In this document: positions 9,085-18,719 of the stretch, one piece after another
Position numbering within the stretch: position 1 is the first letter of the stretch
Layout of the letters: each line of letters starts with the position of its first letter
DNA from: Candidatus Heimdallarchaeota archaeon
GTDB taxonomy: Archaea; Asgardarchaeota; Heimdallarchaeia; JABLTI01
DNA: 64,000 bases
Reading direction: 5' to 3'
Assembly (NCBI GenBank): GCA_019058275.1
Contig: JAHLVW010000047.1
Location: 31,996 to 95,995 of the forward strand
Translations under genes and position numbers: made by a program
Notes under the pieces: generated by a model
What the model was told of the DNA's origin: nothing
Database searches by the model: none
What the model saw: only the letters and a program-made list of their open reading frames with translations

Positions 9085-11304
9085 ATGAACCATAACATTA
9101 AGCAAAATGTAATTATTCATGGATTAAGCAGGTCGATTCAATTGTCACAAGTAAAAGCATTTTTCAGCAGAACGTGGGATGCCATTGATTCAAGGATCAG
9201 TAAACCACAAGTGAAGCGAGAACACATCCTTCTATACCTAAGTTTAACACTTATAGTTTTAGGAGCATTCTTGCTCAGACTCTTACCAGTATTCTCAACA
9301 GACATCCTATTGAAAGGGTTAGACCCTTGGGTTCAATACAGATGTGCAGAATATCTTAATGAGCATGGTCTTAAAGCATTCTTGAATTGGTACGATCAAA
9401 GCACATGGTATCCTTATGGACGAAATATGGGCAAATCAATGTATATAGTTATACCATTAATTGCAGTGATCTTTTACAAAATTGCAATCTTCATAGGATT
9501 TAACACAACAATGCTAACAGTCACCTATTTTGTACCTGCTTTCTTTGGTGCTGCAACTGTATTTGTTATCTACAAATTGGGTTCAGCTCTCCATAGTAAG
9601 AGGACTGGCTTATTTGCAGCCTTCTTCCTATCAATGGCAACTGGTTTTCTAAGCAGAACTATTGTTGGATTCTTTGATAATGAATGTGTTGGAATATTCT
9701 TTATGTTCTTAACATTCTATTTCTTTATCAAAGGCTTAACAAACGATAGCATGATGAATAGTATTTTCGCTGGTTTATGTTTAGGCGGTCTAAGTCTTAC
9801 TTGGGGTGCCTACAGGTATGCCTATGATTTACTAGCTTTATACGCTCTACTCATGATTTTACTAAAGAAATTTTCAAGAAGACTATTCTCAAGTTTCTCA
9901 ATCACAATTATACTTGGAATTCTGTTAGGAACTTTAATTCCAAGAAATGGATTGGATTTTGCAGTTTCAACAGAACAACTTATTCCTCTAATTATGATTA
10001 TTGCAATGGCAATAATCATAGTTTATCAAGAACTTCAGAAAAACATCGAAACTGAAAAACTGAAGAAAATAACACAAATATCAATTTTAGTAATCATTGG
10101 TACAGGTATAATTGTTACAATAGTTCTTTATGCATTAAAAGTAATTGATCCAATTGCTAACAAGTTCATTAGAACTCTCTTCCCAACTTTAGCTGAATCG
10201 TTACCTTTAATTGAATCAGTAGCAGAGAATCTTACTTCTTCATGGGCAACGCTTTTCTACAATATATACATCATGGTCTTTCTACTACCACTTGGTTTCT
10301 ATTTCTGTATAAAGAAACCAAACGAGAAGACCATTTTCCTATTGTTAATGGGATTGACTGGAGTATACTTTGGTGGATCTATGGTAAGACTTGCTCTTAT
10401 TATCACTCCTGCAGCAGCAGTTGTTGCTGGTTATACTCTCGATGAAGTAATCAGACCTTTTGCATTGATAAGTCAAGAACGGTTTACGATTTCAAGAAGA
10501 AAACGAAGAGCTGCAAAACAAATAGGTCGAGAACTTATTTCTGTAGCATATGTGTTTGTTGCCATTACTTTAATGCTCACTGCTATATTTGGAGTTAACA
10601 TGGCTTATAGACAATACTATTTCAACCATGAATTAACACCTCAACTAAAGCGAAATGAAGAAATATTCCTAGCTCACGACTACCAAGAAACGTTTGAATT
10701 CATGCGATTAAATATTGCCCCTTATTCTTTAGGTGAAAAACCACCACTAATAATGAGTTGGTGGGATTATGGTTACCAAATTAGGATATTAGGTAACTGT
10801 ACGACGTTAGTAGATAACGCCACAATCAATAACACGCAAATCGGTGTTATTGGGGCAATGTTGATACATAATGAAACATCATCAATAAAGATCATGAAGA
10901 AATATGGTGTAGATTATGTATTAGTCTTGAGCCCTGGAATTATCGGATCAGGTATTAATGACATGTCCAAATCACATTGGATGATGAAAATCTCAGCAGA
11001 ATATGCTAGCGATGGACTTGATGAGTTAGCTATAAAAACAAAAGACTATTACATCGAAGATCCAGAAGAAGACGAAACTCCTGGTTTCACAGATCTATTC
11101 TGGGATTCAGTCATTTACAAACTCTGTGCTTATCATTTGAACTCTGATTTTAATTATGCCGGTGGACAACCAAGCGGAATTGGTAACTGGCGTGGTGGAT
11201 ATTTGAGCGAAGCACCTGATGTTGGTGATTCTGATTTACATCACTTCCGTTTGTACTTCCAATCTAAATATGTTCTTCTGAGAATATACGAAGTAATTTA
11301 TTGA
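9085..11304 (+). CDS. aglB: Oligosaccharyltransferase catalytic subunit, STT3/AglB
   Basis: This 739-aa membrane enzyme transfers a lipid-linked glycan to Asn in N-x-S/T sequons on the outer face of the membrane. It has an N-terminal cytoplasmic stretch, then about 13 TM helices, then a soluble C-terminal domain. The first metal-binding loop is GLDPWVQYR (residues 78-86), and the sequon-binding signature WWDYG sits at 559-563 with the usual GYQI continuation. DNECVG near residue 199 may supply the second acidic metal motif. The length is normal for archaeal AglB. It lies downstream of the two polytopic genes, about 140 bp away, on the same strand. Confidence 0.93.
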   Translation: MNHNIKQNVIIHGLSRSIQLSQVKAFFSRTWDAIDSRISKPQVKREHILLYLSLTLIVLGAFLLRLLPVFSTDILLKGLDPWVQYRCAEYLNEHGLKAFLNWYDQSTWYPYGRNMGKSMYIVIPLIAVIFYKIAIFIGFNTTMLTVTYFVPAFFGAATVFVIYKLGSALHSKRTGLFAAFFLSMATGFLSRTIVGFFDNECVGIFFMFLTFYFFIKGLTNDSMMNSIFAGLCLGGLSLTWGAYRYAYDLLALYALLMILLKKFSRRLFSSFSITIILGILLGTLIPRNGLDFAVSTEQLIPLIMIIAMAIIIVYQELQKNIETEKLKKITQISILVIIGTGIIVTIVLYALKVIDPIANKFIRTLFPTLAESLPLIESVAENLTSSWATLFYNIYIMVFLLPLGFYFCIKKPNEKTIFLLLMGLTGVYFGGSMVRLALIITPAAAVVAGYTLDEVIRPFALISQERFTISRRKRRAAKQIGRELISVAYVFVAITLMLTAIFGVNMAYRQYYFNHELTPQLKRNEEIFLAHDYQETFEFMRLNIAPYSLGEKPPLIMSWWDYGYQIRILGNCTTLVDNATINNTQIGVIGAMLIHNETSSIKIMKKYGVDYVLVLSPGIIGSGINDMSKSHWMMKISAEYASDGLDELAIKTKDYYIEDPEEDETPGFTDLFWDSVIYKLCAYHLNSDFNYAGGQPSGIGNWRGGYLSEAPDVGDSDLHHFRLYFQSKYVLLRIYEVIY

Positions 11305-11416
11305 AATTAAAATAAGAGTAAAGGCTTCCAACCTTTATTCAACATTTTTTCTTTTTGCTACTCTTCTTAGCTTTTTTATACTTGAATTATATTCCTTAAT
11401 ATCTGGAGATTGACTT

Positions 11417-12355
11417 ATGCCAAATTCCAAATGCTTAGGTTGCTTAAACGAAATAACTGAACGTGTAATTAATTTATCTACAACAGATAAGGACCTCCAA
11501 AGGAAATTGTTAAGTGAGTTAAAAGAACACACAAAAAGGAATTTCGACACATTAAAGCTCCCAGATTTTTCAACAGAGATCTTTCAAATAATAGAGGAGA
11601 AAACAGGAACAGAAGATCCTTTCTTACAAATCAAAATAGATAGCAATAATTACTTTCTAGAACTAATACCAAAAATTCGTGAATCCTTAATTGGTTTATC
11701 AATTAATGAGAAATTAAGGATATTGATTCAATATTCAATTGCTGCGAATATGGTTGATTTTAGTACTGGTGGGTATACAGTGGATTTGGCAGAAACTGCA
11801 CGAAACTTGACTGATTTTCCAAAAGAAGGTTTGACAATTGATGATTTTGATAATTTGGTATCAACAATTGAAAAATCATCGACTATCATTTATCTTTCTG
11901 ATAATTGTGGAGAAGTAGTAGTAGATAATCTCGTAGTAGAATTCCTTGTTAAGGAAATGAAAAAGGAAGTTTATTTTGGTTTGAAGGGTTCACCTGTTTC
12001 AAATGATTGCACTCTTGAAGATTTCAAAAGAGATGGATTAACTGAATATGCAACTGAAACATTCATTGTTAGTTCTTCATTTGGTTGGAATTTACATCAA
12101 ACATCAGAGCAATTTAATGAATTAATTCGAAAAGCAGATCTTCTTATTGTTAAAGGTCAGTCAAATTATGAGACTACATTAAATAATTTAATGAGATATC
12201 CTACGTTTAAATTTCCACCCATTTTCAGTATCTTAAGAACAAAATGTGAAGTAATAACTGCTAATCTAGGAGTTACATTAAGTTCCAATGTTGTCAAACA
12301 AATGTACCCAATGTCAGAAGAACAGAGAAAATCTCTTAAGGAAATAGTTGATTAG
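11417..12355 (+). CDS. DUF89/ARMT1-like metal-dependent phosphatase
   Basis: A 312-aa protein of the DUF89 (damage-control phosphatase) family; members hydrolyse damaged or excess phosphometabolites with a divalent metal. Visible signatures are the N-terminal CLGC pair, the core SDNCGEVVVDN (the DN residues bind metal) and the downstream VKGQSNYE loop, plus LKGSPVSNDC. The family length in archaea is about 280-320 aa, so the protein is complete. The physiological substrate cannot be told from sequence. It is followed, 6 bp after the stop, by a possible TTG start of the frameshifted membrane gene. Confidence 0.85.
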   Translation: MPNSKCLGCLNEITERVINLSTTDKDLQRKLLSELKEHTKRNFDTLKLPDFSTEIFQIIEEKTGTEDPFLQIKIDSNNYFLELIPKIRESLIGLSINEKLRILIQYSIAANMVDFSTGGYTVDLAETARNLTDFPKEGLTIDDFDNLVSTIEKSSTIIYLSDNCGEVVVDNLVVEFLVKEMKKEVYFGLKGSPVSNDCTLEDFKRDGLTEYATETFIVSSSFGWNLHQTSEQFNELIRKADLLIVKGQSNYETTLNNLMRYPTFKFPPIFSILRTKCEVITANLGVTLSSNVVKQMYPMSEEQRKSLKEIVD

Positions 12356-12361
12356 TAACTA

Positions 12362-13014
12362 TTGAGGGAGATTTCACTGGCAGAACATTTTGTAAGGCAT
12401 GGAGATTTTACAAAATTCTCTAAAATCTGTTATTTCATTGGTTTATTCGGTTCTGTAATATTCTTTGTATTGTTATATTATCACAAGTCTTTGCAATCAG
12501 AAATGGTTATGATTATAATGTTTGGGAAATAAGTGATTTAGTTGTTTGGGGAGAAGAAAGCAAATGGTTATTCATTTCATGTATGATTATTTTAGGAATA
12601 TCACTTCTACTTCCTATTATTCCAATAGCATTCTACTTCACTAATAAAACTAAACGAATTTTAGTACTAATTTCTGTTATAATAATTTGTGTTACATTGA
12701 TTGGTATAGGTACAGTTTCCAAATATGAATATTTTAAACTACAATGGTCAATAGTGGCAATCTTCTTTATTGCATCAATGGTAGTCACTCTATTCATGTC
12801 AACTCATATACTAATTAACGATTCTTCAATATCACTTTTCTATGCAATGTTTGGCTACTTCACTTTTTTAACCCAAACTTTTCATTGCACAAAAAAATGG
12901 TTTTTTGGAAAAGCTTATTCTCAACGCATTGCTACATTGTTTACTATTTTGTTCATGCTGTTAATTAGTGGGAGAATAATCTTAGATAAAAAAATAAAGA
13001 AATTAAAATTTTAA
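12362..13014 (+). pseudogene. Six-TM membrane protein (DUF998-like), interrupted by a 1-base frameshift
   Basis: Two overlapping frames encode one membrane protein. The first (from TTG 12362 to a stop near 12532) gives KICYFIGLFGSVIFFVLL, a first TM helix. The second, open from 12424 to 13014, continues with LSQVFAIRNGYDYNVWEISD and five further TM helices. Joining them near 12465-12485 restores a TM1, loop with Y-x-x-x-x-x-ISDL, TM2 layout that resembles DUF998-type proteins. The switch corresponds to one missing base. The segment has no long homopolymer. It could be a decayed gene or a sequencing error. If the frame is really broken, an internal start such as ATG 12583 would give only a 143-aa remnant. 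Confidence 0.6.
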
Positions 13015-13089
13015 ATTCTCAAAATGATTTAACATCATTAGAGAAATGAGAAATTTTGGAGAATAGTTTAGTTTTATTCCCCACAAAAA

Positions 13090-13299
13090 CTAATTTTCCT
13101 TCTTCCTTGGATATTCAAATTGAAGGAATTCATCTATTAAATCACAATGGGTAATTAACATTCGACGACAGCAGAATTTGTCTAACCCAAGATCATCTAG
13201 TACTTGTCCAGGATCTTCTCCGGCAGATGTTCTGCGTTCGAATTCCTCCCATTTATCTCCAACTACTTTACCACAACTTAAACATCTAACTGGAATCAT
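13090..13299 (-). CDS. rpoN: DNA-directed RNA polymerase subunit N (Rpb10)
   Basis: A 69-aa zinc protein that helps assemble the Rpb3/Rpb10/Rpb11/Rpb12-like platform of archaeal RNA polymerase. The sequence starts [19 protein letters not shown] and contains the diagnostic [15 protein letters not shown]. The C-x-x-C and CC pairs are the zinc ligands. Length and order match the family fully. It stands alone here, about 275 bp downstream of AsnRS rather than in the usual ribosomal L13/S9 context. Confidence 0.97.
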   Translation of the reverse strand: MIPVRCLSCGKVVGDKWEEFERRTSAGEDPGQVLDDLGLDKFCCRRMLITHCDLIDEFLQFEYPRKKEN

Positions 13300-13573
13300 T
13301 TTTCTGATTTGACTCCTACATTCGAGTATTATATATTAGTAATTATTTACTAATCTTTTGTCAATACATTTGCTTTTAGAGTCTTTCTATTATTATTAAA
13401 AGAAATAGCATGTCAGGTTTCAATTTGATTTATTTTATATAAAAAATAAAAATGGAAAAATAAAGGCAGAACTATGATTAAAAATCAAAAGAAATAACAG
13501 CTGAAATAAGAGAAATAACCAAAGATGGCATTTCAAAAGTGATAGTGATTAGATGATTAACTCATCTAATTTT

Positions 13574-14863
13574 TTAAGGTTTTACTCGAGTCATTGTTCT
13601 TGGGAAAGCAATAACATCTTTAATTGTATCAAAGCCACAAATCCACATAATAATCCTAGCAACACCCATTCCAAATCCTGAATGTTGAACAGAACCATAC
13701 CTTCTAGTATCTAAATAGAAATCAACCTCTTCTGGAGGTATTCCCTCGTGTTTAAGGCTCTCTATTATCTTATTCAAGTCTGATTCACGTTCAGAACCAT
13801 CAATAACTTCACCAACTTCTGGGAGAAGTAAGTTGGCATTTAGACATACTTTTGGATTTTCAGGATCAACTTTCTTATAAAACGCCATAATTTCACGCGG
13901 ATATCTTGTTACAATAACTGGTTTGTCAAAGTATTTGCCAATTGCTCTTTCTTCTCGAGAGCCAAGATCTGATCCATATGGTATTTCGATTTCTTGTTTC
14001 TTCAACATCTCTAATGCTTCAGAATAAGTGATTCGTGGAAATGGTGGTTTTATTTTAAGTAGATCTTTAGGATTTCTACCTATAGCTTTAAGCTCATGAG
14101 TGTTCTTCTTAGCAACATTTTTACAAATTGCTGTAACAAGGTTCTCCATTAACTCTTGCAGACCTTCAAAATCCATCCACGTTGCTTCAACTTCTGCATG
14201 CCAGTATTCAGTAACATGACGTGCAGTTTTAGATTTTTCAGCTCGAAAAGATGGTGCAATAGTGTAAGCTTTCTCAAGAGCGTAAATAAAGTTCTCAGCA
14301 TAAAACTGCCAACTTTGGCTTAAGAATACCTTCTTATCAAAATACTTGAGTTCAAATAAAGTAGAGCCACCTTCAGATCCTGCAGTGGTGAACATCGGAG
14401 GTTGTACTTCAGTATAACCTTCCTTGCGTAAATATGTATGAATTGCTTCAAAAACCGAAGAACGGATTTTAAGCATTGCAGTTAATCTTTGTGACCTTAA
14501 TGCTAAATGTCTAACATCTAAGAGAAATTCTTGGCTTTGGTCTTTGGAAATTGGAAAGTTCTCAGAAGGACCAATAACTTCGATCTTTTCTGCTTTAATT
14601 TCATATCCTCCGGGAGCTCGATCATCCTTTGCTAGGATGCCTTCAATAAGAACTGCAGATTCGTAACCAATGCCATCTGCGATATTGTAATTTTCCTCAT
14701 TTTTTTTGCGATTTATTGAAACTTGGATTCTATCTGTGGAATCTCGGATAGTAAGAAAAGCCATTTTTTTGCTACTTCTTTTTCTGGCTACCCATCCACG
14801 TAAAGCTACTTTCTTACCAGCTTGTTTACCAGTAAGTAATTCACGTATTTGAGGAAATTTCAT
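13574..14863 (-). CDS. asnS: Asparaginyl-tRNA synthetase (class II)
   Basis: This enzyme ligates Asn to tRNA-Asn. An N-terminal OB-fold anticodon-binding domain (GWVARKRSSKKMAFLTIRD) precedes the class II core. Motif 2 is FRAEKSKTARHVTEYWHAE, motif 3 is GFGMGVARIIMWICG, and PREIMAFYKK, RRYGSV and HSGFG are typical of AsnRS rather than AspRS. The longer frame begins at 14875. I prefer the ATG at 14863 because a GGTGAT sits four bases upstream of it and overlaps the earlier ATG. About 430 residues is normal for archaeal AsnRS. Non-discriminating AspRS is the alternative, but less likely from motif 2. Confidence 0.88.
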   Translation of the reverse strand: MKFPQIRELLTGKQAGKKVALRGWVARKRSSKKMAFLTIRDSTDRIQVSINRKKNEENYNIADGIGYESAVLIEGILAKDDRAPGGYEIKAEKIEVIGPSENFPISKDQSQEFLLDVRHLALRSQRLTAMLKIRSSVFEAIHTYLRKEGYTEVQPPMFTTAGSEGGSTLFELKYFDKKVFLSQSWQFYAENFIYALEKAYTIAPSFRAEKSKTARHVTEYWHAEVEATWMDFEGLQELMENLVTAICKNVAKKNTHELKAIGRNPKDLLKIKPPFPRITYSEALEMLKKQEIEIPYGSDLGSREERAIGKYFDKPVIVTRYPREIMAFYKKVDPENPKVCLNANLLLPEVGEVIDGSERESDLNKIIESLKHEGIPPEEVDFYLDTRRYGSVQHSGFGMGVARIIMWICGFDTIKDVIAFPRTMTRVKP

Positions 14864-14976
14864 AATAATCACCAATAATACTTTGAGACGAACATAACGC
14901 TCTTAAAATTTTTTGCTAAGAATGAATTGTTTAGTAAAAGAAATAGTAAAAACTATGGAAATAACAGATAAAGAAA

Positions 14977-15282
14977 TTAGTCATTTAATCTTCGATAACA
15001 AACATCTCTTAATGCAACCATTTCGCCAAAAACTGCTAATTGTTTTTCAGTTGGAACGTTTCCATTTTCTTCTTTCTTTAGAATCTCACTAGCTATCTTT
15101 GTCAGCTCTTTAAACCTGTTAACAAAAGTGCTTGTTCTACCTTTGCTATCTTGATTAATAATATCCTCGAAATCCTTTTTCACTTTTTGATATGCTTTTT
15201 CCAATTCCTTAAAAGAACCTGCTTGCGTGACTTGAAGCAAGAAGTCACTTAATCCTTTATTTTCATTGGTTTCAATTGTCAT
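14977..15282 (-). CDS. Small helical protein of unknown function
   Basis: A 101-aa protein with no membrane segment. It is predicted largely helical and charged, with a pattern such as FKELEKAYQKVKKDFEDI and a C-terminal VALRDVCYRR. I do not recognise the family. The start is clear because tandem palindromic sites lie just upstream (15339-15374), consistent with a regulated promoter. It is followed by AsnRS on the same strand after about 110 bp. Confidence 0.55.
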   Translation of the reverse strand: MTIETNENKGLSDFLLQVTQAGSFKELEKAYQKVKKDFEDIINQDSKGRTSTFVNRFKELTKIASEILKKEENGNVPTEKQLAVFGEMVALRDVCYRRLND

Positions 15283-15338
15283 ATCTTCTCACTATTTGCT
15301 CAGATATTTTTATTAAAAAAGCTCTAAATGATGACTTT

Positions 15339-15374
15339 TTGAGCATACTCTAGGACGCCTCCTTGAGCATGCTC
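15339..15374. promoter_or_regulatory. Tandem operator-like palindromes upstream of the 101-aa gene
   Basis: Two near-identical 12-mers, TTGAGCATACTC (15339-15350) and TTGAGCATGCTC (15363-15374), lie in direct orientation 24 bp apart. The core of the second, GAGCATGCTC, is a perfect 10-bp palindrome, and the first differs by one base. They sit 57-92 bp upstream of the minus-strand start at 15282, where an archaeal operator or activator site is expected. The cognate regulator is unknown. Confidence 0.45.
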
Positions 15375-15466
15375 TTTAAATCAATGTTAGCTGGGTATCT
15401 CCTGTTACATTATTATACATACTTTAACATATAAAAGCATTTCTTTATAGATCAAATTTTAGATAG

Positions 15467-16015
15467 TTATGGGTTCCTTCCACAGACAATACCAATATCT
15501 TCTACATCATCTGTCCATTCAGAATATATTTCCAAGTTACTCTCTTCTGCAACTTGTTTCAGCTTCTCTTTCGTCCAAGTTTTTCTAAGTATAGAAACAG
15601 CAAAAATAGCATCTTCAGTAGAGATTCTGGACATTTCTTCTATAGTTTGTTTTGGTTCAGGTAAATTTTGTAGATGTGTTACTGATAAAACTCGATCAAA
15701 AAGGCCTTCTTTAATAGGTAGATTGTCTGAATCAGCTACGATAAAATCAATATCGGGATGTTTACTATGTGCAATTTTTATCATCTCATGAGATAAATCA
15801 ATACCAACAAAAGACCTACCATTATCTGATATGGATTGGATTAGTCCAAGAAAACTTCCAGTACCACAACCAATATCAATGATTTCTTTCGAGTTTTGGA
15901 AATCGACTCGAGAGAAGATTTCTATGTATTTATGAATTTGAATATCCTTGTATCTACTATCGTAAATTTCAGCAGAAGAATCATATCTTCTAGCAATTTC
16001 CTTTTTATTAGCCAC
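15467..16015 (-). CDS. Class I SAM-dependent methyltransferase
   Basis: A 182-aa Rossmann methyltransferase. The SAM-binding motif I is IIDIGCGTGSFLGL (near residues 40-53), followed by FVGIDLSHEMIKIA (motif II acidic residue) and FDRVLSVTHLQNL in the motif IV region. It resembles the UbiE/Methyltransf_11 type. The substrate is not predictable. The protein is short but complete for a minimal methyltransferase fold. It is probably transcribed alone: about 115 bp separate it from acdB upstream and 185 bp from the next gene. Confidence 0.8.
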   Translation of the reverse strand: MANKKEIARRYDSSAEIYDSRYKDIQIHKYIEIFSRVDFQNSKEIIDIGCGTGSFLGLIQSISDNGRSFVGIDLSHEMIKIAHSKHPDIDFIVADSDNLPIKEGLFDRVLSVTHLQNLPEPKQTIEEMSRISTEDAIFAVSILRKTWTKEKLKQVAEESNLEIYSEWTDDVEDIGIVCGRNP

Positions 16016-16130
16016 TATGTTATACTGTCCTTTAAGATCAAATTTAAGGTAAAAATAGCATTTCGTTTAATCTACTAGTTTACGAATGGTTTCTGAATTA
16101 ACTTATCTTAAAAAATGAACGGTATATTTG

Positions 16131-16838
16131 TTAATGTTCAGTTAGGATGATTCTTGCGTCTACAGTTAAAATTTCATTCTCATATGCGAATATTGGGTTA
16201 AGGTCAATTTCCAATATATCATCAATGTAATCAATAGATAGCTGAGATATTTTTAGCAGGGCATCAATGATATTTTCTAATTTAACATTGGGTCCACCTC
16301 TAAAACCTTGAAGCATTGGAAGAGCTTTAATTTCATGAATCATTTCTTTAGCATCTTTCTTCTTAATTGGCGCAATTCTAAATGAGACATCCTTTAACAG
16401 CTCCACAAAAATACCCCCAAGACCAAACATTATTGCAGGACCAAAAGTTGGATCTCGAGTAACACCTATTATGATTTCAGTTGAGGGTTTAACCATCTTC
16501 TCGATTAAAACTCCCCTAACATCTGCTTTTGAATCATACTTTTTAGCATTAGCTACAATTTCATTAAATGCCAATTCAGCTTCTTCTTCAGAATTAATAT
16601 TTAGTTTGACTCCACCTGCATCAGTCTTATGTATAATTTGAGGAGATAATATCTTCATAACAATTGGGAAACCAATTTCTTTGGAAATCTTCTTCGCTTC
16701 ATAAATATCATCAGCAACTTTGAAATCAGTAGTAGTAATTCCAATTTCCTTCATTAGTTGTTTTGATTCAGGTTCTAACAAAAATGTTCTTTTCTCTTTT
16801 CTTGCAGTGCTTATTATATCCTTAATTTTCTGTGACAT
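16131..16838 (-). CDS. acdB: ADP-forming acetyl-CoA synthetase, beta subunit (ATP-grasp)
   Basis: A 235-aa ATP-grasp protein matching the beta subunit of archaeal acetate-CoA ligase (ADP-forming). This enzyme conserves energy by converting acyl-CoA, ADP and Pi to acid, CoA and ATP. Signatures are FPIVMKILSPQIIHKTDAGG, GVLIEKMVKPSTEIIIG, DPTFGPAIMFGLGGIFVE and the C-terminal EIDLNPIF. The alpha subunit (CoA-binding) is not in the window, so this belongs to a split-subunit type. About 300 bp of AT-rich sequence, in which I see nothing, separates its start from the next, divergent gene. Confidence 0.9.
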   Translation of the reverse strand: MSQKIKDIISTARKEKRTFLLEPESKQLMKEIGITTTDFKVADDIYEAKKISKEIGFPIVMKILSPQIIHKTDAGGVKLNINSEEEAELAFNEIVANAKKYDSKADVRGVLIEKMVKPSTEIIIGVTRDPTFGPAIMFGLGGIFVELLKDVSFRIAPIKKKDAKEMIHEIKALPMLQGFRGGPNVKLENIIDALLKISQLSIDYIDDILEIDLNPIFAYENEILTVDARIILTEH

Positions 16839-17137
16839 TATTCCCTCAAACCTTTTGTCTATTACATTTCCTTGAATTAATATTTCTTTAAAAAAATTTA
16901 GTAAGAATTTTTTATTAATGAAAATCAGAAATTCTTTCTACTTTTTTTAATTCAATCGTTAAGAAATGAAGAAATAAAAATTAATGCTATAAATAAACGA
17001 TTATTGATGAGTGATTCAAAGATTTATAATATTTAGTTTCTTATAAAAAATCACCATTTTTCACATTTTATAAGAGATATTGTTTAATTTTCCTTGAATG
17101 AATGTTTCTTTGATATCATTATTTATTGGTGTTAGTA

Positions 17138-17592
17138 ATGACAAAAGATGAACTATCTGAAGAAGAAAAAACACACAAAAATTTGCTGTCATTCTATTTA
17201 ATCATACTTGGGATTTATTAGACAAAAAGGAACGTACAGTAGAAGATGAAATGATTCATTCTCCTCATACCTCAAGATATCATTGGGGACAAATTGGCAA
17301 ACCAATTCACTTCGAACGTGGAGAATGGCAAATATCAAGAGTGTATTCTGTTCTGTATAAAGCTGAACCAGCCTTACATCATGCAAAAAGATGTTTAGAT
17401 ATTTGCACAAAAAATGATATTGGCGATTTTGACATTGCATTTACCTATGAAGCTATGGCAAGAGCTCATTCCGTTGTGGGAAACAAAGATAAAGTAACAA
17501 AGTATCTTGAGCTTGCTAAAGAAGCAGGTGTGAAGATAGAGAAAGAGGATGACAAGAAATATTTCATGAGTGAATTAGAATCTATAAAGTAA
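17138..17592 (+). pseudogene. Conserved TPR-like hypothetical protein with a 1-base frameshift
   Basis: The reading frame from ATG 17138 (MTKDELSEEEKTHK) runs into a stop about 80 bases on, while the next frame carries the conserved remainder: FAVILFNHTWDLLDKKERT, then SRYHWGQIGKPIHFERGEW and AEPALHHAKRCLDIC, ending at 17592. Adding one A to the A5 run at 17177-17181 joins them perfectly. The family is a helical, TPR-like conserved hypothetical that I associate mainly with bacteria, of about 150 aa. The intact remnant from ATG 17251 is 113 aa. A homopolymer sequencing error is as likely as a true mutation. Confidence 0.75.
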
Positions 17593-17702
17593 ATTCTATT
17601 TCACTTCTCTTTTTACAAATTAATGAATAAAATTGATAAAGTAGTATGTTCACTATGTTTCACTAATCACTACAACTATTACTAACTATGGAGAGTTTTG
17701 AA

Positions 17703-18593
17703 ATGAGAAAAGTAGCAATAGTCACAGATGGAAGCTCAGATCTTCCTAAGGAAATGGTTGAAAAATATAACATTCACATAGCTCCATTTCAAGTTATTTT
17801 TGGAGATAAAGTCTTCAAGATGATGGGGAATTATGGTGATTTAACACCAGATGAATTTTACAATAAACTAGCAAATGCTAAGGATTATCCCACAACAAGT
17901 GTACCTACACCAAAAGCATTTGTTACTGCTTTTGAGGATGCTGCAAAAGAAGCAAAAGATGTGATTGGAATTTTCATCTCTAAAGAATTGTCTGGAACCT
18001 ATCAAAGTGCACTTAGAGTTGTACCTATGATTGATGACGCAGAAATAACAATTGTAGATTCACAAGTTGCTGCCTCAACACTTGGTGCTATTGTGCTTGA
18101 AGCTGCAAAAATGGCGAAAGATGGTGCTTCAAAAGAAGCAATTATGGAGAGACTCAATGATATTATTCCAAGAGCCAAACTAGTAAGTGTTCAAGATAAC
18201 GTTGATGCTGTATATCGAAGTGGTCGAGTAGGTTGGTCTAAAAGATTCTTAGTTAATACATTTAAGATTAAACCAATAATTGAATTTAACGAAGGAAAAT
18301 TGGTTTCTGGTGGTACTATCAGAGGTCGAGAAGAAGCAGATGCTGCACTTAAATATGCTGCTCCGTTAATAGTGAAAAATGCATATACGGATATAATTTT
18401 TGTTTGGCATTGCAGAACTCTTGAATTTGCTAATGAACTTAAAGAAATCATGGAAAAGAACAACCCCGAAGGGAAGGAAATTATTGTAATTGAAGCAGGA
18501 CCTGTTGTTGGTTCACATGTCGGACCTGGTGCATTAGCATTCATGTATATTGGTGACTATAATAACGATTGGCTTTTAAAACAAAAGGAATAA
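17703..18593 (+). CDS. DegV family fatty-acid-binding protein
   Basis: About 296 residues of the DegV (EDD) fold, which binds a fatty acid and, in bacteria, presents it to fatty-acid kinase. Signatures are the N-terminal IVTDGSSDLP, TSVPTPKAFV, the ISKELSGTYQSA loop, VDSQVAASTLG, and a C-terminal GPVVGSHVGPGALAF. I choose ATG 17703 over ATG 17688 because GGAG lies eight bases before it. No fatty-acid kinase gene is nearby. The role in an archaeon with isoprenoid membrane lipids is unclear. Confidence 0.9.
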   Translation: MRKVAIVTDGSSDLPKEMVEKYNIHIAPFQVIFGDKVFKMMGNYGDLTPDEFYNKLANAKDYPTTSVPTPKAFVTAFEDAAKEAKDVIGIFISKELSGTYQSALRVVPMIDDAEITIVDSQVAASTLGAIVLEAAKMAKDGASKEAIMERLNDIIPRAKLVSVQDNVDAVYRSGRVGWSKRFLVNTFKIKPIIEFNEGKLVSGGTIRGREEADAALKYAAPLIVKNAYTDIIFVWHCRTLEFANELKEIMEKNNPEGKEIIVIEAGPVVGSHVGPGALAFMYIGDYNNDWLLKQKE

Positions 18594-18719
18594 AAGCTCA
18601 TTCGTAACTTCCTTGCTTTTAGCAAGGAACACTATTTTTTCTATGTTCAAAGAAGATTTAGGTAGGTTAAAAAAGAATTACTTTTATTAAGCTATTATAT
18701 CTTAAGGTGACACTATAAT

